Source: Acidobacteriota bacterium (GTDB taxonomy: Bacteria > Acidobacteriota > Vicinamibacteria > Vicinamibacterales > SCN-69-37). Taken from it: a DNA stretch of 64,000 nucleotides. The stretch is from assembly GCA_947467605.1 (NCBI GenBank), contig CANIII010000016.1, forward strand, positions 1 to 64,000, written 5' to 3'. Below are positions 52,242 to 61,263 of this stretch, piece after piece; position 1 is the first letter of the stretch; each line of letters starts with the position of its first letter. The notes below the pieces were generated by a model. It saw only the letters and a list, made by a program, of their open reading frames with translations, ran no database searches and was not told the DNA's origin. A program made the position numbers and the translations under genes.

Positions 52242-52883
52242 ATGCTCCTCGTGCACGAGATCTACGCGTCGATTCAGGGCGAATCGACGCACGCTGGCCG
52301 CCCCTGCACCTTCGTGCGGCTCACGGCGTGCGATCTGCGTTGCACGTGGTGCGACACCGCCTATGCGTTCACCGGCGGCAAGAAAATGTCCATCGACGAT
52401 GTCGTGGCGGCGGTGGAGCAGTTGCGGTGCCCGCTGGTGGAATTGACCGGTGGCGAGCCGCTGCTGCAGGCCGACGTGATTCCGCTCATGGCCAAGCTCG
52501 TCGCCCTCGGGCATGAAGTGTTGATTGAAACCGGCGGACATCTGCCCATCGCGAATCTGCCGCCCGAGGTCGTGGCCATCATGGACGTCAAGTGCCCAGG
52601 CAGCGGCGAAAACGCGAAGATGCACTGGCCGAATATCGATGCGCTGCGCCCGCACGATGAAGTGAAGTTCGTGATCAATGATCGCGTCGACTACGACTAC
52701 GCACGCGCGATTGTCCGTGAGCGCGACCTCGCGTCGCGCGTCGAGGCGGTGCAGTTCTCACCAGTGTTTGGCACGCTGCCGGCCGCCGACCTCGCGCGTT
52801 GGATCCTTGAGGATCATCTGCCGGTGCGATTGCAGCTGCAGCAGCACAAGTACGTCTGGGCGCCGGACGCGCGGGGTGTCTGA
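52242..52883 (+). CDS. queE: 7-carboxy-7-deazaguanine synthase
   Basis: 213 residues. Radical-SAM cysteines are Cys30, 34 and 37 (ACDLRCTWCDTAYAF), with EIYASIQGESTHAGRPC before and VELTGGEPLLQ after. It rearranges 6-carboxy-tetrahydropterin to CDG, a step toward preQ0 and queuosine. GAGG (52235-52238) precedes ATG 52242. One-base overlap with queC. Confidence 0.93.
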   Translation: MLLVHEIYASIQGESTHAGRPCTFVRLTACDLRCTWCDTAYAFTGGKKMSIDDVVAAVEQLRCPLVELTGGEPLLQADVIPLMAKLVALGHEVLIETGGHLPIANLPPEVVAIMDVKCPGSGENAKMHWPNIDALRPHDEVKFVINDRVDYDYARAIVRERDLASRVEAVQFSPVFGTLPAADLARWILEDHLPVRLQLQQHKYVWAPDARGV

Positions 52884-53584
52884 TGGCCGACAACATGAAG
52901 GCCGTCGTCCTGCTCTCCGGCGGGCTCGATTCGACGACCGCCGCCGCCGTGGCCAGGAAAGAAGGCTGGGAGCTCTACGGCCTCACGATTAAGTACGGAC
53001 AGGTCCACGACGCTGAGCTGGCCGCTGCGCGGCGCGTGGCCGAGGCGATGGGCTTCGCGCGACACATTGAGCTCAATGTCGACCTCAAGGCGTTCGGCGG
53101 GTCGTCGCTGCTTGGCACGGGCAACATCCCAAAGGACCGCACGCTCTCAAGCGAGAAGGAGGTGGCAACGAGCATTCCGTCCACCTACGTGCCGGCGCGC
53201 AACACCGTGTTTCTCTCGCTCGCACTCGGCTGGGCCGAAGTCGTGGGCGCCGAGCGCATCGTGATCGGCGTGAATGCGCTCGACTACTCGGGGTACCCGG
53301 ATTGCCGGCCAGACTACATCGCGGCGTTTGCGTACCTTGCCAGTCTCGCGACGCGTTCCGGTGTCGAAGGCCGACCGCTCCGGATCTTCGCGCCGCTCTT
53401 GCCGCTGACCAAGGCCGGCATCATTCGTCTCGGCCGTGAACTCGGCGTCGACTACGGTCTGACCCACAGCTGCTACGACCCTCGACCCGACGGCGGCCCG
53501 TGCGGTCACTGTGACAGTTGTCAGCTGCGTGCGAAGGGCTTCGCCGAAGCCGGTATCGCCGACCCGATCGTTCGCCAACCGTAG
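52883..53584 (+). CDS. queC: 7-cyano-7-deazaguanine synthase
   Basis: 233 residues. The ATP-pyrophosphatase loop is SGGLDS (12-17), followed by STYVPARNTVFLSLALGWAE and VNALDYSGYPDCRP; the C-terminal zinc knot is SCYDPRPDGGPCGHCDSC. It turns CDG into preQ0 using ATP and ammonia. Paired with queE; queA is elsewhere in the window, while queD and queF are not seen. Confidence 0.95.
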   Translation: MADNMKAVVLLSGGLDSTTAAAVARKEGWELYGLTIKYGQVHDAELAAARRVAEAMGFARHIELNVDLKAFGGSSLLGTGNIPKDRTLSSEKEVATSIPSTYVPARNTVFLSLALGWAEVVGAERIVIGVNALDYSGYPDCRPDYIAAFAYLASLATRSGVEGRPLRIFAPLLPLTKAGIIRLGRELGVDYGLTHSCYDPRPDGGPCGHCDSCQLRAKGFAEAGIADPIVRQP

Positions 53585-53605
53585 TCGCGACATAGAATTC
53601 ACGTC

Positions 53606-54979
53606 ATGACGCCGCTGTCAATTCGCGCACAGGTCGTCGTCGGCTCCGCGTTCATCATTGCTGTCCTGGCACTGTCGTTTGTCTATTCCGCACGGCAGAC
53701 CTATCTCGACCAAGTACGTATCCTCGGGCAACAGCTGCCCATCGTGGCGCGCACGGTCGCCGAGGCACTGGAGCCGGCCTCGGATCCTCCGGAGACGATG
53801 GGCCGGGTACTGGACGGACTGCAAGTGACGCCCGACAGTGCCTCGATCGTGACGGATCGCGCGGGACGCGTCATCGCGACCACCGGGCCGCCGGAAGCCA
53901 CACGCGATCGCGTCTTTGTCGCCGGTCCTCGGTACCAGATGACCAAGGACGCTGACGGGATCGAGCGTGTCTGGGGCGTCGAACGACGGCAGGATGGTGG
54001 TTTGGTCGTGGCCATTGCCCGGCCCACGCGCCTCGCATTTGAACGGGCGTTGCCCATCTACCGGCGCAACCTCTTCATCGTCGTGATGGCCATCGTGCTG
54101 GTGGGGGCGACCATCTCAGTGCTGGTGGGCTATTCCACACGCGGGATTCGCCGGCTTGAAGCCATGGCGACGCGTGTCAGTAGCGGTGATCTGTCGACGC
54201 CGACGACGCATCCGATGCCATCGCGCGAGCTGCAGCATTTGCAGGCGACCATGGTCGAGATGATCAAACGCGTGCGCGAGCTCCAGGGGCAGGTCGTACG
54301 GCAGGAGCGCTTGGCCGCGATTGGCACGCTCGTCTCGGGCGTGGCACACGAGATCAGTAATCCGCTGCAGTCGATCCTGGGCTCAACCGAGGTGTTGCAG
54401 ACGCGGACGGATCTGCCGGCGAGTGTCCAGAGCGACTTGAATGTGATTCAGCAGGAGAGCGTGCGAGCCGGCGCGATCATTCGGAACCTCACGCGGTTTA
54501 CGCGGCAGCAGCCGGCGAGCCCCGGTCCGGTGAAGCTGACGGAAATCGTCGAGTGGCTGACCGAGCTGTGGAACCGGCGACTGGTCGAGCAGGGCATCAC
54601 GCTGGAGGTGGACGACCAGTCGACGCGCGTGGCGCACGCGGTGTCCACCGAGTTGCAGCAGGTCGCACTGAATTTTCTCGTCAACGCGGAATATGCGGTG
54701 CTGCACGGCGGTCAGAACAACCGCAGGGTCGTGGTGCGCACGCGCGATACCGACAACGGTTTCGTCAAGTTCGAAGTCGAGGATTCGGGCGCGGGTGTGC
54801 CGGCAGAGCACGAAGGCAGTGTGTTTCTGCCGTTTTTCACGACCAAGCCCGTCGGCGAGGGCACGGGCCTCGGGCTGTCGGTCAGTTACGGCATCATCCA
54901 TTCGCACGGCGGCTGCATCGGCTACGATCGCGGGGCGATGGGCGGCGCGCGGTTCTACTTCGAAGTTCCAGGTCACTAA
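53606..54979 (+). CDS. Membrane sensor histidine kinase (orphan)
   Basis: 457 residues. Two membrane helices (about 9-28 and 156-176) enclose a periplasmic sensor domain of ~125 residues, then a HAMP segment (RGIRRLEAMATRVSSGDLSTP), the H box GVAHEISNPLQSILGS with phospho-acceptor His248, and N, G1 and G2 boxes (LNFLVNAEYAVLHG, VEDSGAGVP, GTGLGLSVSYGII). This is the NtrB/AtoS-like class. No response regulator gene is adjacent. Confidence 0.9.
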   Translation: MTPLSIRAQVVVGSAFIIAVLALSFVYSARQTYLDQVRILGQQLPIVARTVAEALEPASDPPETMGRVLDGLQVTPDSASIVTDRAGRVIATTGPPEATRDRVFVAGPRYQMTKDADGIERVWGVERRQDGGLVVAIARPTRLAFERALPIYRRNLFIVVMAIVLVGATISVLVGYSTRGIRRLEAMATRVSSGDLSTPTTHPMPSRELQHLQATMVEMIKRVRELQGQVVRQERLAAIGTLVSGVAHEISNPLQSILGSTEVLQTRTDLPASVQSDLNVIQQESVRAGAIIRNLTRFTRQQPASPGPVKLTEIVEWLTELWNRRLVEQGITLEVDDQSTRVAHAVSTELQQVALNFLVNAEYAVLHGGQNNRRVVVRTRDTDNGFVKFEVEDSGAGVPAEHEGSVFLPFFTTKPVGEGTGLGLSVSYGIIHSHGGCIGYDRGAMGGARFYFEVPGH

Positions 54980-54995
54980 ACAGGATCAAACGCCC

Positions 54996-56183
54996 ATGCG
55001 CCGCTTGTATTACGCCGATTCACTCCTGACGTCGTTCGATGCGACGGTCGAGACGTGTACGGCGGCAGACGACGGTCGCTTTCACGTGACGCTCACTGAG
55101 ACGGCGTTCTACCCGACCTCGGGCGGTCAGCCATTCGACCACGGCACCCTCGGCAGTACTGAGATTCTTGATGTGATTGACGACGAGGCGACGGGCGATG
55201 TCGTGCATGTCGTCGGCGCGCCGCTCACGATCGGTGCCATGGTGCATGGCGAGATCAATCGTCTGCGCCGGCTCGACCACATGCAGCAGCACACCGGGCA
55301 GCACATTCTCTCGGCGGCGTTCGATCAGCTCGTGCGTGCCCGGACGGTGAGTTTCCACATGGGGGCGGAGTCGTCGACCATCGATCTGTCGCGCGAGCTG
55401 ACGCCTGACGACCTCAGCATGGCCGAGACCGCCGCCAACCAGCTCGTGTGGCGCGATCTCGAGGTCGGCGTCCGGTACGTGAGCGAGGCTGAAGCGGCCG
55501 GGCTGCCACTCCGCAAGGAATCCACGCGCACCGGCACGTTGCGACTCGTCGAGATTCCCGGGTTTGATTTGTCGGCCTGCGGCGGCACCCACGTGCCGCG
55601 GACCGGCATGATCGGGATGATCGGCATCACCGGATCGGAGCGCTTCAAGGGCGGCACGCGCGTGTCCTTCGCCTGCGGTGGCCGGATGCTTGCGGCGTTT
55701 GCGGCGATGCGTCGCATTACGCAGACCGCGGCGAAGGCGTTGACCGTGGGCGCTTCCGAGGTGCCGGACGCGATCAGCCGGATGCAGGCGCAGATAAAGG
55801 ATCAGCAACGTTCCATTCGCGATTTGCAAGAGCAGGTCACCACCCGGCTCGCTGCGGAACTGCGCGAGGCGGCTACCGTGGCCGCGAATGGCACTCGGCT
55901 GGTCGTTCGGGCACAGCCCGGCTGGGATGCCGGTGCCATCAAATTTCTCGCCAGCGCCATCGTCAGCAGCCCAGGCTTCGTCGTCGTATTGACGGGAGAC
56001 GGCTCGCCGGTCCCGGTGGTGGCGGCGCGGTCGACCGACGTCGGATTTGATGCCGGAGCGTGGATGAAAGACGCTACGTCTGAACTGGGAGGCCGCGGTG
56101 GCGGTCGTCCCGAGTTCGCACAGGGCGGGTTGAACGCCGGGACGAATGACATCTTGGCGATGGCGAGTCGCACACTGAGTTAA
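54996..56183 (+). CDS. Alanyl-tRNA editing protein (AlaX-L type)
   Basis: 395 residues. The editing-site ligands are His99 and His103 (HTGQH) with Cys195 and His199 (CGGTH). ETAFYPTSGGQPFDHGTL is the domain start and the C-terminus resembles DHHA1. It deacylates Ser-tRNA(Ala) or Gly-tRNA(Ala) in trans, matching the editing part of AlaRS. ATG 54996 is 17 bases after the kinase stop. Confidence 0.9.
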   Translation: MRRLYYADSLLTSFDATVETCTAADDGRFHVTLTETAFYPTSGGQPFDHGTLGSTEILDVIDDEATGDVVHVVGAPLTIGAMVHGEINRLRRLDHMQQHTGQHILSAAFDQLVRARTVSFHMGAESSTIDLSRELTPDDLSMAETAANQLVWRDLEVGVRYVSEAEAAGLPLRKESTRTGTLRLVEIPGFDLSACGGTHVPRTGMIGMIGITGSERFKGGTRVSFACGGRMLAAFAAMRRITQTAAKALTVGASEVPDAISRMQAQIKDQQRSIRDLQEQVTTRLAAELREAATVAANGTRLVVRAQPGWDAGAIKFLASAIVSSPGFVVVLTGDGSPVPVVAARSTDVGFDAGAWMKDATSELGGRGGGRPEFAQGGLNAGTNDILAMASRTLS

Positions 56184-56216
56184 TATCCGGCACGTCCAAA
56201 TCCCCGGGGGCATCCG

Positions 56217-58502
56217 CTGATCTCTTCGCTGTTTGAGTTCCTGTTCAAGTACCGGCTACTGGTCTTCGAACAGGGCACGTTCGTCTGGGGTGTGACCCGC
56301 TCCGCGTGGCTGCCGATTCTGCTGGCCGTCGCCGGAACGGTGTACGCCGTGATCACCTACCAGCGCGTGTCGCGCCAGGCCACGGGACGCGATCGTGCGT
56401 TGCTCATTGGCTTGCGCGTCCTCGCGATGACACTCGTGCTGTTCTGCCTCATGCGACCGGCGCTGATTCTCAAAGCCGCCGTGCCGCAGCAAAATTTCCT
56501 GGGCATCCTCGTTGACGACTCGCGTTCGATGCAGATTCCCGACGAAGGCGACAAGCCCCGTGCGGATTTCATCCGGAAGAATTTCTCCGCCCCAGACAGC
56601 CCGATGCTCGAGGCGCTCAACAAGCGTTTCGCCGTCCGCCAGTTCAAGTTCGCCAGCAACGCCGAACGCGTCGCCAATTCCGCCAATCTCACTTTTGATG
56701 GCACGTCGTCACGCCTGGGTGACGCACTTGATCGCGCCCGCGACGAACTGAGCGGCTTGCCGCTCTCCGGCTTGCTCGTTGTCAGCGACGGCGCCGACAC
56801 GGCCGACACGGCGTTTGAAGAATCCATCAGCGCGCTGAAAGCGCAGGGCGTGCCGGTGTTCACGATCGGCGTCGGGCAGGAACATCTCGCGCATGACGTG
56901 CAGGTGTCGCGCGTGGACACGCCGCGCCGCGTCCTCAAGGGCACGGCGTTGGTCGTCGACGTCGTCGTGATGCAGACCGGCTATGCCGGTCAGAAGGTGC
57001 CGCTCAATGTCGAGAGCGACGGCCGCATCCTGGCGCAGCAGGAGATCACGCTGCCGCAGAACGGCGAGTCGAGCACGTTCCGCGTGCAGTTCCTCGCGCC
57101 GGAAGCGGGGCTGAAGACATTCCGGTTCCGCATCCCGCAGCAGAAGGATGAGCAGGTGACGCAGAACAACCAGCGTGACAGCCGCCTCGAGGTGTACGAC
57201 CGCAAGGAGAAGATCCTGTACTACGAAGGCGAGCCGCGCTTCGAAGCGAAGTTCATTCGTCAGGCGCTTGAGGGCGACGAAAACGTGCAGGTCGTGCTGC
57301 TGCAGCGCACGAACGAGAAGAAGTACCTCCGTCTCGGCGTCGATACAGCGGATGAACTCTTCGGTGGATTTCCCACGACGCGCGAGGAATTGTTCGCGTA
57401 TCGGTCGATCATCCTCGGCAGCGTGCCGGCGAGTGCGTTCACGTCTGATCAGCTGAAGATGATCGCGGAGTTCGTCAACGTGCGCGGCGGCGGTCTGCTG
57501 ATGCTGGGCGGCCGCAAGTCGTTCTCTGAAGGCGGCTGGGCGGGCACGCCGGTCGGTGAAGTGCTGCCGGTCGTGTTGACGCCGGGCCTCGAGCAGGCGG
57601 CAGAGTTCTTCACAGAGATGTCGATCAAGCCGACGCGCGAAGGCCTGGCGCATCCGGCGACCCAGATCAGCGACACCGAGCAGGCATCGTCTGACCGCTG
57701 GGCGAAGTTGCCGCAACTGTCGACCGTCAATCGCATTTCGAAAGTGAAGCCCGGCGCAACCATTCTGCTGACGGGCACGGACGAGGGCCGCACGGAGCGC
57801 CCGGTGCTGTCCTATCAACGGTATGGCCGCGGCAAGGCGCTCGCGTTGGCGACGCAAGATGCGTGGCTCTGGCGCATGCATTCGACGATGGCCGTGGACG
57901 ACACGACGCATCGCACGTTCTGGCGCCGCTTGCTGCGGTGGTTGGTGGATGACGTGCCGGATCGCGTGGAGTTGAGCGTGTCGCAGGATAACGTCGAGGC
58001 CGGGCAGCCGATCACGCTCGTGTCGGACGTGCGCGACAAGGAATATGCGCCGCTCAACGACGCGGCGGTCATGGCGCATGTCACGACGCCGAGCGGGAAA
58101 GTGGAAGACGTGCCGCTGGAGTGGTCGGTGTCGAAGGCTGGCGAATATAAGGCCGTCTTCACGCCGTCCGAGAACGGCCAGTATCACGTGCGTGTCGGTG
58201 CGACGCGCGCGAACGTGGATCTCGGGTCGGGCACGGCGAACGTCGTGGCTGGGCCGAGCGTGTCGGAGTATTTCGATGCCGGCATGCGCGCGCCGTTACT
58301 GCGGCGGCTGGCGGAAGAGACCGGCGGACGGTTCTACACCGCGAAAGACACCGCGTCGCTCGCTGAAGCGATCAGCTACAGCGGGCGCGGCGTGACGGTG
58401 GTGGATGAACGTGATTTGTGGGACATGCCGATTGTGTTCTTCCTGTTTCTGGGAGTAATCGGCACCGAGTGGGCGTTCCGTCGGGCGAAAGGGCTGGCCT
58501 AG
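56217..58502 (+). CDS. VWA / glutamine-amidotransferase-like membrane protein, probable CTG start
   Basis: About 762 residues. The membrane N-terminus is followed by a VWA domain with the MIDAS-type DDSRSMQ and, near LLVVSDGADTAD, the second MIDAS segment; then a GATase1-like fold (YYEGEPRFEAKFIRQAL, GGGLLMLGGRKSF), an Ig-like part and a C-terminal helix. The first ATG/GTG/TTG is GTG 56292, but the frame upstream reads SLFEFLFKYRLLVFEQGTFVWG, which looks like the family N-terminus, and GGGGG (56206-56210) lies 6 bases before CTG 56217. If the CTG is wrong the protein starts at 56292. Confidence 0.75.
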   Translation: MISSLFEFLFKYRLLVFEQGTFVWGVTRSAWLPILLAVAGTVYAVITYQRVSRQATGRDRALLIGLRVLAMTLVLFCLMRPALILKAAVPQQNFLGILVDDSRSMQIPDEGDKPRADFIRKNFSAPDSPMLEALNKRFAVRQFKFASNAERVANSANLTFDGTSSRLGDALDRARDELSGLPLSGLLVVSDGADTADTAFEESISALKAQGVPVFTIGVGQEHLAHDVQVSRVDTPRRVLKGTALVVDVVVMQTGYAGQKVPLNVESDGRILAQQEITLPQNGESSTFRVQFLAPEAGLKTFRFRIPQQKDEQVTQNNQRDSRLEVYDRKEKILYYEGEPRFEAKFIRQALEGDENVQVVLLQRTNEKKYLRLGVDTADELFGGFPTTREELFAYRSIILGSVPASAFTSDQLKMIAEFVNVRGGGLLMLGGRKSFSEGGWAGTPVGEVLPVVLTPGLEQAAEFFTEMSIKPTREGLAHPATQISDTEQASSDRWAKLPQLSTVNRISKVKPGATILLTGTDEGRTERPVLSYQRYGRGKALALATQDAWLWRMHSTMAVDDTTHRTFWRRLLRWLVDDVPDRVELSVSQDNVEAGQPITLVSDVRDKEYAPLNDAAVMAHVTTPSGKVEDVPLEWSVSKAGEYKAVFTPSENGQYHVRVGATRANVDLGSGTANVVAGPSVSEYFDAGMRAPLLRRLAEETGGRFYTAKDTASLAEAISYSGRGVTVVDERDLWDMPIVFFLFLGVIGTEWAFRRAKGLA

Positions 58503-58503
58503 T

Positions 58504-59286
58504 ATGCGCACGCGCATGGTTCTCGCAGCGCTGTTGATCTCGGTGATGTCGGTGGGCGCGTTGGCTCAGCGCGGTGGCCGCGGTGGTGGTGGCGGCCGGG
58601 GCGGTGGCGGCGGCAACGTGCAGTACGACCCCGGCAATCAGCATGCGAAGTACGACGGTCGCTGGGCGTTCGTGCGGCTCCGCTATCAGACTGGAATGGG
58701 CCGCGGCGGGCCGCAGTGGGCGCACGATTGGCCGGACGGCGAACATCATTTCATGCAGATCCTCGATGGCGTGACCAATCTGGACGCACGACTCGATGCC
58801 ACGCAGATCATGACGCTCGATGATCCGGAACTCTTCAAGTATCCGATCGCCTACATGGCAGAGCCTGGCTACTGGACGATCAACGACAAGGAAGCCGAGA
58901 GCTTCCGCGCGTACCTGACCAAGGGCGGCTTCGCAATTTTCGATGACTTTCACATGCAGGACTGGCCGTACTTCGAGCAGGCGATGCTGAAGGTGTTACC
59001 CAACGCCAAGTTCATCGATCTGACGGTCGACCATCCGATCTATCACACGTTCTTTGAAGTCGAGTCGTTCGACGTCGTGAAGCAGTACTACGACACCGGC
59101 CGCCCGATCTTCCGCGCGATCTTCGAAGACAACGACCCGAAGAAGCGGATGATCTGCATGATCAACTACAACACCGATATCTCCGAGTTCTGGGAATGGT
59201 CGCCGAGCGGGTTCAAGCCGATCAGCGAATCGAACGAGGCCTACCAGATCGGCGTGAACTGGATTATTTACGGCATGACGCGTTAG
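58504..59286 (+). CDS. Secreted DUF4159 protein
   Basis: 260 residues: a signal peptide (MVLAALLISVMSVGALAQ), a Gly/Arg run (RGGRGGGGGRGGGGG), then DUF4159 with WAFVRLRYQTGMG, MTLDDPELFKYPIAYMAEPGYWTINDKEAESFRAYLTKGGFAIFDDFH and GVNWIIYGMTR. These proteins are regularly linked to MoxR/DUF58/BatA genes, as here. Function unknown; the domain resembles a GATase-like fold. Confidence 0.82.
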   Translation: MRTRMVLAALLISVMSVGALAQRGGRGGGGGRGGGGGNVQYDPGNQHAKYDGRWAFVRLRYQTGMGRGGPQWAHDWPDGEHHFMQILDGVTNLDARLDATQIMTLDDPELFKYPIAYMAEPGYWTINDKEAESFRAYLTKGGFAIFDDFHMQDWPYFEQAMLKVLPNAKFIDLTVDHPIYHTFFEVESFDVVKQYYDTGRPIFRAIFEDNDPKKRMICMINYNTDISEFWEWSPSGFKPISESNEAYQIGVNWIIYGMTR

Positions 59287-59310
59287 ACAGATTTTTTCGA
59301 GAGGATAACC

Positions 59311-60348
59311 GTGACGACTTCTTCGCAACCGCAAGCCGATCTGACCTCAGCCGACGACATCGCGCTCGCCGACCGCATGAATGCGGGCCGTCTCGCGATC
59401 ATGAGTGAGCTCCGCAAGATGATCGTGGGCCAGGAGGAAGTCCTCAATCAGGTCCTCCTCTCGCTTTTTGTCGGCGGCAACTCGCTGATCATCGGCGTCC
59501 CCGGTCTCGCCAAGACGCTGTTGATCGCGACCATGGCGAAGGTGCTCGAGCTGAAGTTCAACCGCATTCAGTTCACCCCCGACCTGATGCCGTCAGACAT
59601 CACCGGCACCGACATCATTCAGGAAGATCCGCAGACCGGAAAGCGCACGATGGTCTTCGCGCCCGGGCCGATCTTCGCCAACATTGTCCTCGCCGACGAA
59701 ATCAACCGAACCCCGCCCAAGACGCAGGCCGCGCTTCTCGAAGCGATGCAGGAACACCGCGTCACGATCCAGGGCCGCACCTACAAACTCGAAGAGCCGT
59801 TCCACGTCTTTGCGACGCAGAATCCGATCGAGCTCGAAGGCACGTATCCGCTGCCCGAAGCGCAGCTCGATCGCTTCATGTTCAACATCGTGATTGAACA
59901 CCCGCCGCTCGAAGAAGAGCTCGAAGTGGTGCGCACCACGACGGCGATTCTTGAGCCGACGTTCAACCGTCCGGTGAATGGCGCGGACCTGATTGCGTTC
60001 CAGCGCCTCGTGCGTCGCGTGCCGGTGTCGGACGCTGTGCTGCGTTACGCGCTGGGCATCGTGCGCACGAGTCGTCCGAAAGATCCGAACGCGCCCGAGA
60101 CGATCAAGAAATACGCGGCCTTCGGTGCCAGCGTCCGTGCGGCGCAGTTCCTGATCCTGGGCGCCAAAGCGCGCGCCCTGACGCACGGCAAATATCACGT
60201 GAGCTTCGATGACGTCCGCGCGCTGGCGCACCCGGTGCTCCGTCACCGCGTGCTCACGAACTTCCGCGCCGAGTCGGAAGGCTACACGAGCGATCAGCTG
60301 GTCGACGACTTGCTGAAAGTCGTGCCGGTGCCCAAGAGCGGGATGTAG
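59311..60348 (+). CDS. MoxR family AAA+ ATPase
   Basis: 345 residues. Walker A reads GVPGLAKT, Walker B VLADEINRTPPKTQAALLEAMQE, and ATQNPIELEGTYPLPEAQLDRFMF is the sensor region. MoxR proteins act as chaperones that remodel complexes with VWA partners, encoded on both sides here. GTG start at 59311, preceded by GAGAGGA. Confidence 0.93.
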   Translation: MTTSSQPQADLTSADDIALADRMNAGRLAIMSELRKMIVGQEEVLNQVLLSLFVGGNSLIIGVPGLAKTLLIATMAKVLELKFNRIQFTPDLMPSDITGTDIIQEDPQTGKRTMVFAPGPIFANIVLADEINRTPPKTQAALLEAMQEHRVTIQGRTYKLEEPFHVFATQNPIELEGTYPLPEAQLDRFMFNIVIEHPPLEEELEVVRTTTAILEPTFNRPVNGADLIAFQRLVRRVPVSDAVLRYALGIVRTSRPKDPNAPETIKKYAAFGASVRAAQFLILGAKARALTHGKYHVSFDDVRALAHPVLRHRVLTNFRAESEGYTSDQLVDDLLKVVPVPKSGM

Positions 60349-60349
60349 C

Positions 60350-61258
60350 GTGCAGAGCAGCGCGATCCCAGGGGCGCGGTTCGTTGACCCCGCGGTGCTG
60401 GCCCGCATCGGCAAGCTCGACTTGCTGGCGCGGACGGTGGTCGACGGGTTTATCAATGGACTGCACCGCGCGCCGTTTTTCGGCGCGTCGATCGACTTCG
60501 CCGAACATCGCGGCTATGTGCCCGGCGATGACATTCGACGCGTCGACTGGAAGGTGTTCGGGCGCACCGACCGGTTCTACATCAAGCAATACGAAGCCGA
60601 CACGAACACCAACTTTGCGGTGCTGATGGACGTGTCGAAGTCGATGAGCTTTGGTTCAGGGCCGCTGACGAAACTGGAATACGGCTCGTACCTGGCCGCG
60701 TGCATGGGCTACATGGCGCAGTCGCAGCGCGACCGCGTGGGGTTGATCACGTTCGACAGCGAGATCGTCGCGCACGTGCCGGTGTCGGCCAAGCACTTCA
60801 ACGTGATGTTGCACACGCTCGATCAGGCGCGCCCAGGGCGAGCCGGTGATTTCTGTCCGCCGGTCCACAAGGCGGCCGAGTTCTTCAAGCGCCGCGGATT
60901 CGTCGCCATCATCTCGGACCTCTATGAGGATCCCCAAAAGATCCTCGATGCGATCAAACCGATGCATCACCTCGGCAACGACATCCTGGTCTTCCATGTG
61001 CTCGACAAAGCCGAACTCGAGTTCACGTACACGGACGCGTCACGGTTTCGCGATCTGGAGACGGACGAGGAATTGCCGATCGTTCCGGAGTCGCTCACTC
61101 CTGAATATCGCAAGATGATGGCGGCGCACATCGAAGCGCTGCGATCCAATTTTGCGCAGAACCGCATCGACTACAACGTCGTCGATACGTCCAAGCCGCT
61201 CGATGAAGCGCTGTTTCGTTATCTCGCCTCGCGCGAGAGGATGAGTCGGGTTCGGTAG
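60350..61258 (+). CDS. DUF58 domain protein
   Basis: 302 residues, GTG start 1 base after moxR. The DUF58 motif is DFAEHRGYVPGDDIRRVDWKVFGRTDRFYIKQYEADTNTNF, followed by a VWA-like core with VLMDVSKSMSFG and FVAIISDLYEDP. It is the usual partner of MoxR and BatA; it probably binds metal through the MIDAS-like site. Confidence 0.92.
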   Translation: MQSSAIPGARFVDPAVLARIGKLDLLARTVVDGFINGLHRAPFFGASIDFAEHRGYVPGDDIRRVDWKVFGRTDRFYIKQYEADTNTNFAVLMDVSKSMSFGSGPLTKLEYGSYLAACMGYMAQSQRDRVGLITFDSEIVAHVPVSAKHFNVMLHTLDQARPGRAGDFCPPVHKAAEFFKRRGFVAIISDLYEDPQKILDAIKPMHHLGNDILVFHVLDKAELEFTYTDASRFRDLETDEELPIVPESLTPEYRKMMAAHIEALRSNFAQNRIDYNVVDTSKPLDEALFRYLASRERMSRVR

Positions 61259-61263
61259 CGCCC

